Positions 51,153-63,052 of a stretch of DNA of 64,000 nucleotides are shown in pieces. Made by a program: the position numbers and the translations under genes. Each line of letters opens with the position of its first letter. Position 1 is the first letter of the stretch. This DNA is from Halomonas huangheensis. GTDB taxonomy: Bacteria > Pseudomonadota > Gammaproteobacteria > Pseudomonadales > Halomonadaceae. Under the pieces are notes generated by a model. That model was not told where the DNA came from and did no database searches. It saw only the letters and a list, made by a program, of their open reading frames with translations. Location: the NCBI RefSeq assembly GCF_001431725.1, contig NZ_CP013106.1, positions 248,001 through 312,000 of the forward strand, given 5' to 3'.

Positions 51153-51860
51153 TCAAGCCGCTAGCTGCCAGGCGAGAGGAAGCATCAAAGCGGTCAACAC
51201 ACCGGTCAGCGTCATGCCCAGTGAAGCGAAGGCTCCGGCGGTAGGACCGATCTCGAAGGCGCGCACTGTACCGATGGCATGGCCGTTCACACCCAGTGCC
51301 AGTCCCAGTAGTCGCTCATCATCGATGCGCATCCAACGACCCAGCAGGGTGACAAAGGTGGTCGCGGCCACCCCGGTAATCAACAGGCTGCCCATCAGAA
51401 TCGGAATCGACCCGCCCAGGGTAGAGGTAATTCCCATGGCGATAGGCGCCGTTACCGACTTGGGAGCCAGCGAAGCGAGCAGCACCGGAGGCGCTCCCAG
51501 CGCCCAGGCGATGGCGATGGCATACAGCGCTGCCAGCGCAGAGGCGATCGGTAGGCACACCAGCAACGGCCGCCACAGGGCTCGTACATGATGCATCTGC
51601 TGATACAGAGGCACCGCCAGGGCCACCGTGGCCGGGCCCAGTAACAGCATCAGCCAGTCGGCACCACGCTGATAGGCTGGCCAGGGAATATCCAGCAGCC
51701 ACAACAGCAGGGCGACCAGTAACGAGGCGATCAGTACTGGCGGACACCAGCCCGGGCTGCCGACACGCTGGAAGAACCTGAGGCTCATCAGATAAGCGCC
51801 GATCGATAGGGCAATCGATAGTAGAGGGTGCTGCAACCAGCTGGCGAAGGCCTGGCTCAT
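51153..51860 (-). CDS. lrgB: LrgB/CidB-family membrane protein
   Basis: 235 residues, about seven membrane helices. The family core is recognisable: LLASLAPKSVTAPIAMGITS, GGSIPILMGSLLITGV and LGVNGHAIGTVRAFEIG. LrgB acts with LrgA; in Staphylococcus they were described as antiholin-like modulators of murein hydrolases, and homologues have been tied to export of small glycolytic acids such as glycolate or pyruvate. Its start overlaps lrgA by four bases. Confidence 0.92.
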   Translation of the reverse strand: MSQAFASWLQHPLLSIALSIGAYLMSLRFFQRVGSPGWCPPVLIASLLVALLLWLLDIPWPAYQRGADWLMLLLGPATVALAVPLYQQMHHVRALWRPLLVCLPIASALAALYAIAIAWALGAPPVLLASLAPKSVTAPIAMGITSTLGGSIPILMGSLLITGVAATTFVTLLGRWMRIDDERLLGLALGVNGHAIGTVRAFEIGPTAGAFASLGMTLTGVLTALMLPLAWQLAA

Positions 51861-52225
51861 CGATCAGTCTCCGGGGGGGCGGTATTTCGCGGCAATAGGC
51901 GGCGCATCAGCCATAATGTACTGGCGACGCTCAGCAGAGTGCCGAGGGTCAGCGACATCAGCACTGCCAGCCAATGCGCCTCGATCTGGTCGAGCACCTG
52001 AAATACGCCGACTACTCCAGGCATGATCAGCATTGCCAGCATCATGATCAGCGGCTGTGAGGCACTGGCGATGGTGCCATGGACGCGACCTCGAGCAAGA
52101 AAGTACAGGGTCAGCAACACCAACCCCACGACACCGGGGGATAGCGGGAGGCCGCCCAGTTGAACGGCCAGGTCACCGGCCAGCCAGAATGCCGTCAGCC
52201 ATAGGAATCCGTGCAGCAACTGCAT
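51857..52225 (-). CDS. lrgA: LrgA/CidA-family membrane protein
   Basis: 122 residues from the ATG at 52225 (AGGGAC upstream). Four membrane helices with the family pattern AVQLGGLPLSPGVVGLVLLT, ASQPLIMMLAMLIMPGVVGV and the C-terminal LSVASTLWLMRRLLP. Partner of LrgB. The pair sits between epd-pgk-fba and the divergent fbaB inside a central-carbon region, which fits a role in overflow of carbon metabolites, though that is inference. Confidence 0.9.
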   Translation of the reverse strand: MQLLHGFLWLTAFWLAGDLAVQLGGLPLSPGVVGLVLLTLYFLARGRVHGTIASASQPLIMMLAMLIMPGVVGVFQVLDQIEAHWLAVLMSLTLGTLLSVASTLWLMRRLLPRNTAPPETDR

Positions 52226-52440
52226 GTTGTTGTCCCTGGTCAGGTGGTTTGGGTGTTTCCGTGTAGAGCCAGGCTGACTGAACATTCTGCAGCCTCAAGC
52301 AGTCAAGAGACGTTGCGACTCTCTTTGCAGTGCGTCATCCGCTACTCTGTGAAGATCAATTGCAATGCCAATGCATCTTTGCAAGGTTACTGTTTTCCAA
52401 GATTATCGTGTAACCCGCTGGAACCATAGGGAGATTAAGG

Positions 52441-53493
52441 ATGAGTGATATCGCCAGTTGGCTGGGAGCCGAGGCCGAGGACCTGCTGACCCACGAGTGC
52501 CGGGGTGTACCGAGGGATCAACTGCACCTGCCTGGCGCTGACTTTGTCGACCGCGTGATGATGGATTCCGACCGCTCTCCAGCGGTATTGCGCAGCATGC
52601 AGTCGATGTTCAATCACGGTCGTCTGGGTGGTACCGGCTACCTGAGCATTCTGCCGGTCGATCAGGGTATCGAGCACTCCGCCGGGGCTTCCTTCGCTCC
52701 CAACCCCATCTACTTCGACCCGGCCAATATCTGTGAGCTGGCCGTCGAGGGTGGCTGTAATGCTGTCGCCTCGACGCTTGGTGTGCTGTCTTCAGTGTCG
52801 CGCCGCTATGCGCACCGTATTCCGATGATGCTGAAGATCAACCACAATGAAAGCCTGACCTATCCGGCGATGTACGACCAGACGCTGTTTGCTGAAGTCG
52901 ATCAGGCATTCGATATGGGCTGCGTCGCAGTGGGAGCCACCATCTATTTCGGCTCGCCGGAAAGCCGCCGGCAGATCATGGAGATCAGCGCGGCCTTTGA
53001 ACGCGCTCACGAGTTGGGGATGGTCACGGTGCTGTGGGCCTACCTACGCAACCCGGCCTTCAAGCATGAAGGCACCGACTATCATGTGGCCTCGGACTTG
53101 ACCAGCCAGGCCGTGCATCTTGCCGCGACGCTCAAGGCGGACATCGTCAAGCAGAAGCTGCCGGAGAATAACGACGGTTATCGCACCATCGGCTTCGGCC
53201 ACACCCACGATAAGGTCTATTCCGAATTGACCAGCGATCACCCCATTGATCTGGCGCGTTATCAGGTCGCCAACGCCTATATGGGCCGTGCCGGACTGAT
53301 CAACTCCGGAGGGGCGTCCAGTGGCGAGGGCGACCTCGTACAAGCGGTGCGAACCGCGGTGATCAACAAGCGGGCCGGTGGCATGGGCCTGATCTCCGGG
53401 CGCAAGGCCTTCCAGAAGCCAATGCGCGATGGGGTTGAGCTGCTCAATGCCATCCAGGATGTTTATCTGGCGCCGGATGTCAGCATCGCCTGA
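52441..53493 (+). CDS. fbaB: Fructose-bisphosphate aldolase, class I (FbaB type)
   Basis: A Schiff-base aldolase of the DhnA/FbaB family, not related to the class II enzyme at 47613. 350 residues, the same as E. coli FbaB. Family blocks: [43 protein letters not shown] and the probable Schiff-base lysine in [11 protein letters not shown]. Alone on the plus strand, divergent from lrgAB, with its own terminator. FbaB enzymes are usually linked to gluconeogenic growth. Confidence 0.94.
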   Translation: MSDIASWLGAEAEDLLTHECRGVPRDQLHLPGADFVDRVMMDSDRSPAVLRSMQSMFNHGRLGGTGYLSILPVDQGIEHSAGASFAPNPIYFDPANICELAVEGGCNAVASTLGVLSSVSRRYAHRIPMMLKINHNESLTYPAMYDQTLFAEVDQAFDMGCVAVGATIYFGSPESRRQIMEISAAFERAHELGMVTVLWAYLRNPAFKHEGTDYHVASDLTSQAVHLAATLKADIVKQKLPENNDGYRTIGFGHTHDKVYSELTSDHPIDLARYQVANAYMGRAGLINSGGASSGEGDLVQAVRTAVINKRAGGMGLISGRKAFQKPMRDGVELLNAIQDVYLAPDVSIA

Positions 53494-53545
53494 CGATAGC
53501 CCGTGCTAGCGTTTCAGGTGTTCCAGAACACAGATGTTCCATAAC

Positions 53546-53581
53546 AACAAGGCCACGACGATTGCTCGCCGTGGCCTTGTT
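53546..53581. terminator. Bidirectional terminator between fbaB and tkt
   Basis: A 12-bp perfect stem AACAAGGCCACG / CGTGGCCTTGTT in the gap between the convergent genes. Confidence 0.85.
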
Positions 53582-53648
53582 GTATGTGGCTGCAGTGCTG
53601 CGAACCAGACTCAGTGAGGCGTAGCTGGTCAGGTTCGCCTCAGTCATA

Positions 53649-55652
53649 TCAACCCAGCAGTGCCTGGGCCTTTTCCACCACGTTGTCGACGGTAAAGCCG
53701 AAGTGCTTGAACAGGTCGCCGGCAGGCGCGGACTCGCCGTAGGTGGTCATGCCGACCACATCGCCGTCGAGACCGACGTACTTGTTCCAGAAGTCGCGAT
53801 GACCGGCCTCGATGGCCAGACGGGCGCGAACGCCGCGTGGCAGCACAGAGTCACGGTAATCGGCATCCTGCTTGTCGAAGACATCGGTGGCCGGCATTGA
53901 TACCACGCGCACCTGCTTGCCCTGTTCCGCCAGCTTCGCGGCGGCATCCATCGCCAGCCCGACTTCGGAGCCGGTGGCAATCAGGATCAGTTCCGGTGTG
54001 CCGTTCTCGTCCTTCAGGAAGTCCTTGAGCACATAACCACCACGCTGAATGTCGGCGACCTGTGCCTTGCTGCGCTGCTGGTGCGGCAGGCCCTGGCGCG
54101 ACAGCACCAGTGCAGTGGGACCGGCGGAGCGCTTGATCGCATAGCCCCAGGCGGCGGCGGTCTCGACCGCATCGGCCGGACGCCAGGTGCTGAGGTTGGG
54201 CGTGGTACGCAGGCTGGTCAGCTGTTCGATCGGCTGATGGGTCGGTCCATCCTCGCCCAGGCCGATGGAATCGTGGGTGAACACATACACCGTCTGCTGG
54301 CCCATCAATGCCGCCATGCGCACGGCATTGCGCATGTATTCCATGAAGATCAGGAAGGTCGCGCCATAGGGCACGAAGCCACCATGCAGGGCGATACCGT
54401 TCATGATCGCCGCCATGCCGAACTCACGTACGCCGTAGTGCAGGTAGTTGCCGCTGGCGTCCTCGGTGGTGATGGCTTGCGCGCCATTCCAGAAGGTCAG
54501 GTTGGACGGTGCCAGGTCGGCGCTGCCGCCGAGCAGTTCCGGCAGTTGCGGTCCCAGCTCATTGAGGCAGTTGAGCGAGGCCTTGCGTGAGGCGATGCTC
54601 TCGCCTTTTTCCTGTGCAGCCTCGACCTGTGCGGCGCAGTTGAGCTCGCTGGGCAGGGTGCCGGCCTGACGGCGCAGGAATTCACGTGCCAGCTCCGGAT
54701 GGGCCTGCTGGTAACGCTCGAAGCGTGCCTGCCAGTCGGCCTGCTGCCTGCCGCCACGTTCGCTGGCATCCCAGGCCTGGTAGAAGTCCTCGGGGATATG
54801 GAAGGGGGCATGCGGCCAATCGAGCTGCTCGCGAGCGGCGGCCACCTCGGCCTCGCCCAGTGCGGCCCCGTGGCACTCTTCCTTGCCCTGCTTGTTGGGC
54901 GCCCCGAAGCCGATGATGGTCTTGCAGATGATCAGCGTCGGGCGATCGTCCCGGGCACGCGCCATCTCGATGGCGGCCTTGATCTCGTCGGGCTTGTGAC
55001 CGTCGACGGCGGGGACTACCTGCCAGCCATAGGCCTCGAAGCGTTTGGCGGTGTCGTCGGTGAACCAGCCCTCGACCTCGCCGTCGATGGAGATGCCATT
55101 GTCGTCGTAGAAGGCGATCAGCTTGCCGAGCTTCTGAGTGCCGGCCAGCGAGGCCACCTCGTGGGAGATGCCCTCCATCAGGCAGCCATCACCGAGGAAG
55201 CAGTAAGTGTAGTGATCGACGATGGTGTGGCCGGGACGGTTGAACTGGGCGCCGAGTGTGCGCTCGGCGATGGCCATGCCGACGGCATTGGCGAGGCCCT
55301 GGCCCAGCGGACCGGTGGTGGTCTCGATGCCGGGGGCATAACCGTACTCGGGATGCCCGGCGGTCTTCGCGTGCAGCTGTCGGAAGTTGGCGAGATCCTC
55401 GAGGCCCAGCTCGTAGCCACTGAGGTGGAGCAGGGAGTAGAGCAGCATCGAGCCGTGGCCGTTGGACAGCACGAAGCGATCGCGATCCGCCCATTTCGGG
55501 TCGGTCGGGTTGTGGACGAGATAGTCGTTCCACAGCACTTCGGCGATGTCGGCCATGCCCATGGGGGCGCCGGGGTGGCCGGAATTGGCCTTCTGGACAG
55601 CATCCATGGATAGGGCGCGAATGGCATTGGCCAGTTCGAAACGGGACGGCAT
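53649..55652 (-). CDS. tkt: Transketolase
   Basis: Thiamine-diphosphate enzyme that moves two-carbon units between sugar phosphates in the pentose phosphate pathway, giving erythrose 4-phosphate for Epd. 667 residues. Visible: [18 protein letters not shown], the TDP/Mg loop [18 protein letters not shown] with [10 protein letters not shown], the pyrimidine domain with [18 protein letters not shown] and [20 protein letters not shown], and the C-terminal [12 protein letters not shown] domain. Normally adjacent to epd; here lrgAB and fbaB intervene. Divergent from metK across 270 bp. Confidence 0.97.
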   Translation of the reverse strand: MPSRFELANAIRALSMDAVQKANSGHPGAPMGMADIAEVLWNDYLVHNPTDPKWADRDRFVLSNGHGSMLLYSLLHLSGYELGLEDLANFRQLHAKTAGHPEYGYAPGIETTTGPLGQGLANAVGMAIAERTLGAQFNRPGHTIVDHYTYCFLGDGCLMEGISHEVASLAGTQKLGKLIAFYDDNGISIDGEVEGWFTDDTAKRFEAYGWQVVPAVDGHKPDEIKAAIEMARARDDRPTLIICKTIIGFGAPNKQGKEECHGAALGEAEVAAAREQLDWPHAPFHIPEDFYQAWDASERGGRQQADWQARFERYQQAHPELAREFLRRQAGTLPSELNCAAQVEAAQEKGESIASRKASLNCLNELGPQLPELLGGSADLAPSNLTFWNGAQAITTEDASGNYLHYGVREFGMAAIMNGIALHGGFVPYGATFLIFMEYMRNAVRMAALMGQQTVYVFTHDSIGLGEDGPTHQPIEQLTSLRTTPNLSTWRPADAVETAAAWGYAIKRSAGPTALVLSRQGLPHQQRSKAQVADIQRGGYVLKDFLKDENGTPELILIATGSEVGLAMDAAAKLAEQGKQVRVVSMPATDVFDKQDADYRDSVLPRGVRARLAIEAGHRDFWNKYVGLDGDVVGMTTYGESAPAGDLFKHFGFTVDNVVEKAQALLG

Positions 55653-55825
55653 TGAGGGCTCCTCGCCTGCGGCAAAGTGGCAATGGCTGACGCACGCCGT
55701 CGTAGCAATGGACGGAGTATACGTCGGGACATCTGGGCGCCGGATAGGGGTAGGCGGCGCTATCGGTAGAAGGGTATTGTCGCCGGAAATGCCTCTACCA
55801 TCAAATTGACTGTAGGGCCCGTCGC

Positions 55826-55854
55826 TGGGCAGCGGCGCCGTGAAAGTGTAGAAT
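55826..55854 (+). promoter_or_regulatory. Probable metK promoter
   Basis: TGGGCA, 17-bp spacer, TAGAAT, 68 bp before the metK start. I see no known SAM-riboswitch shape in the leader. Confidence 0.45.
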
Positions 55855-55922
55855 CCCGCCCGGTCGAATTGTTGAATGCAAAGACCCGCCAGTCGTATAG
55901 CCTACCGAGGGTCGAGGACGCC

Positions 55923-57143
55923 ATGAGCGAATACTCCCTGTTTACCTCCGAATCCGTGTCCGAGGGTCACCCGGACAAGATTGCCGATCAGATTTCCGAT
56001 GCGGTGCTGGATGCTCTGATTGCGCGGGACAAGAATGCCCGCGTTGCCTGTGAAACGCTGGTCAAGACCGGGGTGGCCATCGTTGCCGGCGAAATTACCA
56101 CCTCCGCGTGGGTGGACCTGGAAGACCTGGTGCGCAAGGTCATTCTGGATATCGGTTATACCTCTTCCGATGTCGGTTTCGACGGTGGAACCTGTGGTGT
56201 TCTGAATCTGATCGGTAAGCAGAGTCTCGAGATCGCCCAGGGAGTCGACCGTGAGAAGCCGGAAGACCAGGGGGCGGGTGATCAGGGCTTGATGTTCGGT
56301 TACGCGACCAACGAGACCGACTCCTTCATGCCTGCGCCGATCCATTACAGCCATCGGCTGGTCGAGCGGCAGGCGCAACTGCGTCGTAATGGCCTGCTGC
56401 CGTGGTTGCGCCCCGACGCCAAGAGCCAGTTGACCTTCCGCTATGACGAGGCCGGCAAGCCCTGCGCAGTGGAAGCCGTGGTGCTGTCGACCCAGCATGA
56501 TCCGGATATCGATCAGCAGCAGTTACGCGAGATGGTCAAGCGCGAGATCATCGAGCAGGTGCTGCCGAAGGAGTGGTTGTCCGAGACCACCCAGTACCAC
56601 ATCAACCCGACTGGCAAGTTCGTGATTGGTGGCCCGGTGGGTGACTGCGGTCTGACTGGACGCAAGATCATCGTCGATACCTATGGCGGTATGGCGCGCC
56701 ATGGTGGCGGGGCCTTCTCCGGCAAGGACCCGTCCAAGGTTGACCGTAGCGCGGCCTATGCCGGCCGCTATGTAGCCAAGAATATCGTGGCTGCCGGCCT
56801 CGCCGAGCGTTGCGAGATTCAGGTGTCCTACGCCATCGGCGTTGCCGAGCCAACTTCGGTTTCGGTCAATACCTTCGGTACCGGCAAGATCGAAGATGAG
56901 CGTATCGTGCATCTGGTGCGCGAGCATTTCGACCTGCGTCCCAACGCCATCACCCGCATGCTTGACCTGCTGCATCCCATGTATCAGTTGACTGCCGCCT
57001 ACGGCCACTTCGGTCGTGAGCCTTTCGAAACCAGCTACAGCTGGACTGATACGCAAGGTCAATGTCATACCGAGACCTTCACCGCCTTCCCCTGGGAAAA
57101 GGTTGACCGCGCCGACGCGCTGCGCAAGGCCGCTGGTCTGTAA
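55923..57143 (+). CDS. metK: S-adenosylmethionine synthase
   Basis: Makes SAM from methionine and ATP. The start at 55923 with GAGGA upstream gives 406 residues beginning [19 protein letters not shown]. Motifs: [31 protein letters not shown] (the hexapeptide signature), [19 protein letters not shown] and the C-terminal [12 protein letters not shown]. The frame is open further upstream but only through the leader. ahcY lies downstream after ligB, so the activated-methyl cycle genes are near each other. Confidence 0.97.
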   Translation: MSEYSLFTSESVSEGHPDKIADQISDAVLDALIARDKNARVACETLVKTGVAIVAGEITTSAWVDLEDLVRKVILDIGYTSSDVGFDGGTCGVLNLIGKQSLEIAQGVDREKPEDQGAGDQGLMFGYATNETDSFMPAPIHYSHRLVERQAQLRRNGLLPWLRPDAKSQLTFRYDEAGKPCAVEAVVLSTQHDPDIDQQQLREMVKREIIEQVLPKEWLSETTQYHINPTGKFVIGGPVGDCGLTGRKIIVDTYGGMARHGGGAFSGKDPSKVDRSAAYAGRYVAKNIVAAGLAERCEIQVSYAIGVAEPTSVSVNTFGTGKIEDERIVHLVREHFDLRPNAITRMLDLLHPMYQLTAAYGHFGREPFETSYSWTDTQGQCHTETFTAFPWEKVDRADALRKAAGL

Positions 57144-57163
57144 TCTTTCCTTCAGGTAACCCG

Positions 57164-57195
57164 CAATGCCTCGTCGAGTGATCGGCGGGGCATTG
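57164..57195 (+). terminator. Terminator of metK
   Basis: CAATGCC-TCGTCG pairs with CGGCGGGGCATTG (two G-T pairs); the downstream DNA is T-rich (TTGTTTC). Confidence 0.75.
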
Positions 57196-57258
57196 TTGTT
57201 TCTGGGTCTCTATTGTTCTGGAACATCGATGCTTTGCCTGCTCGCTCTCTATTGTTGA

Positions 57259-59220
<1,962 letters not shown>

Positions 59221-59254
59221 TGAGGTATGCATATCGACCAGCCAGGAGATAAGC

Positions 59255-60697
59255 ATGACTTCGGTACCTCCGTCTCACTGCCACACTTCCCAGCTCACTG
59301 CAGTTGATCCTTCCTACGATGATTTCCGCGTCATGGATATGTCGCTGGCGGAGTGGGGCCGCCGCGAGATTCGCATCGCCGAGACCGAGATGCCGGCGCT
59401 GATGGCGATACGTGCGAGATATCGCGATGAACAGCCGCTCAAGGATGCGCGTATTGCCGGCTGCATTCACATGACCATTCAGACTGCGGTGTTGATCGAG
59501 ACCCTGATTGATCTCGGCGCCTCGGTGCGTTGGTCGTCCTGCAATATCTTCTCGACCCAGGACCATGCGGCTGCGGCCATTGCCGCGGCACAGATTCCGG
59601 TATTTGCCTGGAAGGGTGAGAGCGAGGAGGAGTTCTGGTGGTGCATCGAGCAGACCATCGAGGGCCCGGATGGTTGGACCCCGAATCTGGTACTGGATGA
59701 TGGTGGAGACCTGACCCTTGTGCTGCATGAACGTTACCCGCAGCTGCTGGCGGCGATTCACGGCATCAGCGAGGAAACCACCACCGGCGTGCACCGTCTG
59801 CTGGACATGGCACGCAGTGGCGAACTCAAGGTTCCGGCAATCAACGTCAATGATGCAGTGACCAAGTCCAAGAACGATAACCGCTATGGCTGCCGCCACA
59901 GCCTCAACGATGCCATCAAACGCGCCCTCGACCATCTGCTGGCAGGCAAGCAGGCATTGGTCATGGGCTATGGCGATGTCGGCAAGGGATCAGCAGCATC
60001 GTTGCGTCAGGAAGGCATGATTGTGCGGATAGCCGAAATTGATCCTATTTGCGCCATGCAGGCCTGCATGGATGGCTATGAAGTGGTCTCACCGCACCGC
60101 AACGGTATCAACCAGGGTGAGGCGAGCGTTGATCGGGATTTGCTGGGCAGGATCGACCTGGTGGTCACCGCCACCGGCAACGTCAGTGCCTGTGATGCCG
60201 CCATGCTGGAAGCGCTGAAGAATGGTGCGGTGGTTTGTAATATCGGCCACTTCGACAGTGAGATCGATACGGCGTTCATGCGCCGAGAGTGGCACTGGGA
60301 GGAGGTCAAGCCTCAGGTACATCGTGTCTACCGCGATATCGTACCGGGTGGTGACTTCGACCCCGCCAGCCGCAATGTCATCTACCTGCTCTCCGAGGGG
60401 CGTCTGGTCAATCTCGGCAACGCCACGGGGCATCCTTCGCGAGTCATGGACGGCTCCTTTGCCAATCAGGTACTGGCACAGATGCATCTCTACACCCAGC
60501 GCTTCGCCGATCTGCCACAGGAGCAGCGGTCCGCGGCGATCGCAGTAACGGTATTGCCCCGTCAACTGGATGAGGAAGTCGCCCGCTATATGGTCGAGGG
60601 GTTCGGTGGAGTCATTACTCAACTTACTGCAGAGCAGGCCGAATATTGCGGCGTGGCCCCGGAGGGGCCCTACAAGCCGGAGCATTATAGATACTGA
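59255..60697 (+). CDS. ahcY: Adenosylhomocysteinase
   Basis: Hydrolyses S-adenosylhomocysteine to adenosine and homocysteine, removing the product that inhibits methyltransferases. The start at 59255 has CAGGAG upstream; 480 residues. Motifs: [34 protein letters not shown] (catalytic lysine and aspartate), NAD loop [14 protein letters not shown], and the C-terminal YKPEHYRY. In pseudomonads ahcY is often preceded by an SAH riboswitch; only 34 bp separate it from ligB here, with no room for one. metF, its frequent neighbour, is absent. Confidence 0.96.
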   Translation: MTSVPPSHCHTSQLTAVDPSYDDFRVMDMSLAEWGRREIRIAETEMPALMAIRARYRDEQPLKDARIAGCIHMTIQTAVLIETLIDLGASVRWSSCNIFSTQDHAAAAIAAAQIPVFAWKGESEEEFWWCIEQTIEGPDGWTPNLVLDDGGDLTLVLHERYPQLLAAIHGISEETTTGVHRLLDMARSGELKVPAINVNDAVTKSKNDNRYGCRHSLNDAIKRALDHLLAGKQALVMGYGDVGKGSAASLRQEGMIVRIAEIDPICAMQACMDGYEVVSPHRNGINQGEASVDRDLLGRIDLVVTATGNVSACDAAMLEALKNGAVVCNIGHFDSEIDTAFMRREWHWEEVKPQVHRVYRDIVPGGDFDPASRNVIYLLSEGRLVNLGNATGHPSRVMDGSFANQVLAQMHLYTQRFADLPQEQRSAAIAVTVLPRQLDEEVARYMVEGFGGVITQLTAEQAEYCGVAPEGPYKPEHYRY

Positions 60698-60712
60698 AGC
60701 GGGCGATAAGTT

Positions 60713-60820
<108 letters not shown>

Positions 60821-60900
60821 ACACCGAATCGTCATCTGGCCGCCATGGTGACGTCATGGCGGTTTGTCAGGCTTGGGCTCGCCTAACCAGGAGAATGCCC

Positions 60901-61701
60901 ATGGCCACCACGCTTACGCCACGCACCCTGTTCATCTCTGATCTGCATCTCGGCACTCGGGATTGTCAGGCCGTGCTACTGTCGCGCTTGTTGCGCCGCG
61001 TGCGACCTGAGCGACTCTATCTGGTTGGTGATGTCATTGATCTGATTGCCATGCATCGCCGGGCGGCGCTTCCCGCTGAGCAGCAGCGTCTGGTGGCGCG
61101 CATCCTGCGCCTGACTCGCAGTGGCTGCGAGATCATCTATATCCCCGGCAATCATGATGCTGCCATGCGGCGTCTATGTGGGCTCAAGGTGCATCGGGTC
61201 AGTATCGAGCGTCGCTATATCCACGAGACTGCGGATGGTCGACGACTGCTGGTCAGCCATGGCGATGAATTCGATACCCATGTGCGCATGGCGCCCTGGC
61301 TGATGGCATTGGGCGATGGCATGCATCAGTTCGTGTTGTCACTGAATCGCTGGTGCAACAAGACACGCTCTGCATTGGGTATGCCGTACTGGTCGCTATC
61401 GGCGGCAGTAAAGGGACGCATCGGCGCCGCCCAGCGTTATGTAGAGCAGTTCGAGCAGGCCGCTCTGCATCAGGCGGCACGAGAGGGGCTCGATGGCTAT
61501 GTCGGCGGCCATATACACCAGGCCGGTTTCCGTGCCCGTGATGGTGTGCTTTATTGCAACGATGGTGACTGGGTTGAGCACTGCACTGCTCTGATCGAGA
61601 ACCATGATGGCCAGTTGGCGCTGATCGACTGGCAAGGTCGAGTGATCGAGCATGAGCCGGTGATGGCTACTCAGGCTTCCGGCGTACTGGCAGGCGCCTG
61701 A
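60901..61701 (+). CDS. Calcineurin-type metallophosphoesterase (LpxH-like)
   Basis: 266 residues from the ATG at 60901 (CCAGGAG upstream; an ATG two codons earlier is too close to it). Metal ligands are in place: Asp14/His16 in SDLHLGTRDCQA, Asp44 in LVGDVIDL, Asn84/His85 in PGNHD, a histidine in VSHGDEFDTH and GGHIHQAG. This is the pattern of UDP-2,3-diacylglucosamine diphosphatase-like proteins, but this branch is distinct from canonical LpxH and may have another substrate. Its 3' end overlaps the convergent tetR gene by 31 bases. Confidence 0.82.
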   Translation: MATTLTPRTLFISDLHLGTRDCQAVLLSRLLRRVRPERLYLVGDVIDLIAMHRRAALPAEQQRLVARILRLTRSGCEIIYIPGNHDAAMRRLCGLKVHRVSIERRYIHETADGRRLLVSHGDEFDTHVRMAPWLMALGDGMHQFVLSLNRWCNKTRSALGMPYWSLSAAVKGRIGAAQRYVEQFEQAALHQAAREGLDGYVGGHIHQAGFRARDGVLYCNDGDWVEHCTALIENHDGQLALIDWQGRVIEHEPVMATQASGVLAGA

Positions 61702-62258
61702 GTCCTTCCAATGTCGGGTACCGCCCTGACGGCCAGGTCGCGTCCGGCATCGAGCAGTGCTGCGGCCAGTTCCGGGGTATCGACGGTGCGTGCCATGGCT
61801 AGACTGCCGATCATTGCCACGGCCTGCATCAAGGCCTGGTGGCGCGCTGATGTGTCATCGGCGTCGGTCTGGAAACGCAGCAGAAAGTCTTCCAGCAGCG
61901 CGGTATAGGTCGCACGAACCTGGTCATCGCGCTGGGCCACATCACTGACGAGGCAGGCCAGAGGACAGGCGGCATCATGATGGTTGGTCGATTGGCTGAG
62001 GTAAGCATCTATTCGCTGCTGAGGAGTTGTCAGCAGGTCGAGATGGTGCGCACCATTCTCGGCGGCCCGGCGGATGGCCTGTGAATACAGGTCTGCCTTG
62101 CTGGAGAAGTGGGCATAGAAAGCACCGCGCGTCATGCCCGCCTGACTCATCACTTCATCAATGCTGACCGCGTCGAATCCTCTGGATGTGAAGCAGCCTG
62201 CTGCTGCGTCAAGAATTCGGGCGCGGCTGGTTTCCTTGTGTTGGGCATTCCAGGGCAT
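61671..62258 (-). CDS. TetR-family transcriptional regulator
   Basis: 195 residues starting MPWNAQHKETSRARILDAAA at 62258 (GGAG upstream). The helix-turn-helix is CFTSRGFDAVSIDEVMSQAG followed by MTRGAFYAHFSSKADLY, resembling NemR/AcrR-like regulators of reactive-electrophile or drug responses. A conserved-looking cysteine occurs in DAACPLACLVSD, a possible sensor as in NemR. Divergent from a glutathione S-transferase gene, with a 20-bp palindrome between them. Confidence 0.9.
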   Translation of the reverse strand: MPWNAQHKETSRARILDAAAGCFTSRGFDAVSIDEVMSQAGMTRGAFYAHFSSKADLYSQAIRRAAENGAHHLDLLTTPQQRIDAYLSQSTNHHDAACPLACLVSDVAQRDDQVRATYTALLEDFLLRFQTDADDTSARHQALMQAVAMIGSLAMARTVDTPELAAALLDAGRDLAVRAVPDIGRTQAPASTPEA

Positions 62259-62288
62259 GGCGATCACTCCAGTCGTGAGAGAACAGGG

Positions 62289-62308
62289 AATATGTTCTTG
62301 AACATATT
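62289..62308. promoter_or_regulatory. Probable TetR operator
   Basis: AATATGTTC-TT-GAACATATT, a perfect inverted repeat in the 118-bp tetR/GST gap. Next to it TGGTCGCGACCA (62310-62321) is also a perfect palindrome. Confidence 0.75.
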
Positions 62309-62376
62309 GTGGTCGCGACCAGACTGGAGAAGCAAGACGGTGATAGGCGCCGTCACTGACAGCGAGGAAACCCGCC

Positions 62377-63030
62377 ATGGCATCAGTGCAGATTATAGGA
62401 CCTTCGTTCAGTAACTTCGTGCGTAGCGTCATGCTGGCTTGTTACGAGAAGGGGATCGAATTTCGTCAGAGCATGGAATATCAAGGCGAGCAATGCGCAC
62501 CGGGAACGCTGGCGTTGGAGAAGCTTAACCCGTTCGGCAAGATGCCGGTGCTGGTGCATGATGGACTGGTGATTTTCGAGACCGTGGCGATCCTGCGTTA
62601 TCTGGACCGTGAATTCGAAGGCCCCGAACTGCAGTCCGGGAATAGTGCGCAGCTCGCCTTGATCGACCAGTGGAGTTCGGCCTGTGCCAGTCAGGTTGAT
62701 CGAGCCGTGGTGCGTGAGTATCTGCTGGAGATCATCAAGCCACTGTTCCAGGGCGGAGAGGTCAACAGGCAACGACTCAGCGATGCCGAACCCGGTGTTG
62801 CAAAGGTGCTGGCGATAATGGAGCGCCAGTTGGGTGAGGAGGGCTTCCTGATTGGCGATCAGTTCAGTATTGCAGATGCCTTGGCGGCACCGATGCTGGA
62901 TTACCTGCTCAGACAGGCAGATGCTCAGGCGTTGGTCGCTGATGTGCCACGAGTGCAGGCATATGTCGAACGACTGAGAGCGCGGGAGTCCGGTCGCCGA
63001 GTATTGGTCGCGCCGGACTTTTCGCTCTGA
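62377..63030 (+). CDS. Glutathione S-transferase family protein
   Basis: 217 residues with an N-terminal thioredoxin-like domain (IIGPSFSNFVRSVMLACYEK, LNPFGKMPVLVHDG, IFETVAILRYLD) and an all-helical C-terminal domain (SIADALAAPMLDYL). The serine in the PSFSNFVRS region is the likely glutathione-activating residue. Such enzymes detoxify electrophiles or act as peroxidases. Its control by the neighbouring TetR regulator is strongly suggested by the shared palindromic promoter region. Confidence 0.9.
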   Translation: MASVQIIGPSFSNFVRSVMLACYEKGIEFRQSMEYQGEQCAPGTLALEKLNPFGKMPVLVHDGLVIFETVAILRYLDREFEGPELQSGNSAQLALIDQWSSACASQVDRAVVREYLLEIIKPLFQGGEVNRQRLSDAEPGVAKVLAIMERQLGEEGFLIGDQFSIADALAAPMLDYLLRQADAQALVADVPRVQAYVERLRARESGRRVLVAPDFSL

Positions 63031-63052
63031 GCCGTCGGATAGGGGGAGTTTG

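Noticed and set aside
59221..59254. SAH riboswitch before ahcY
   Set aside because: Only 34 bp separate ligB and ahcY, and no matching structure was seen.
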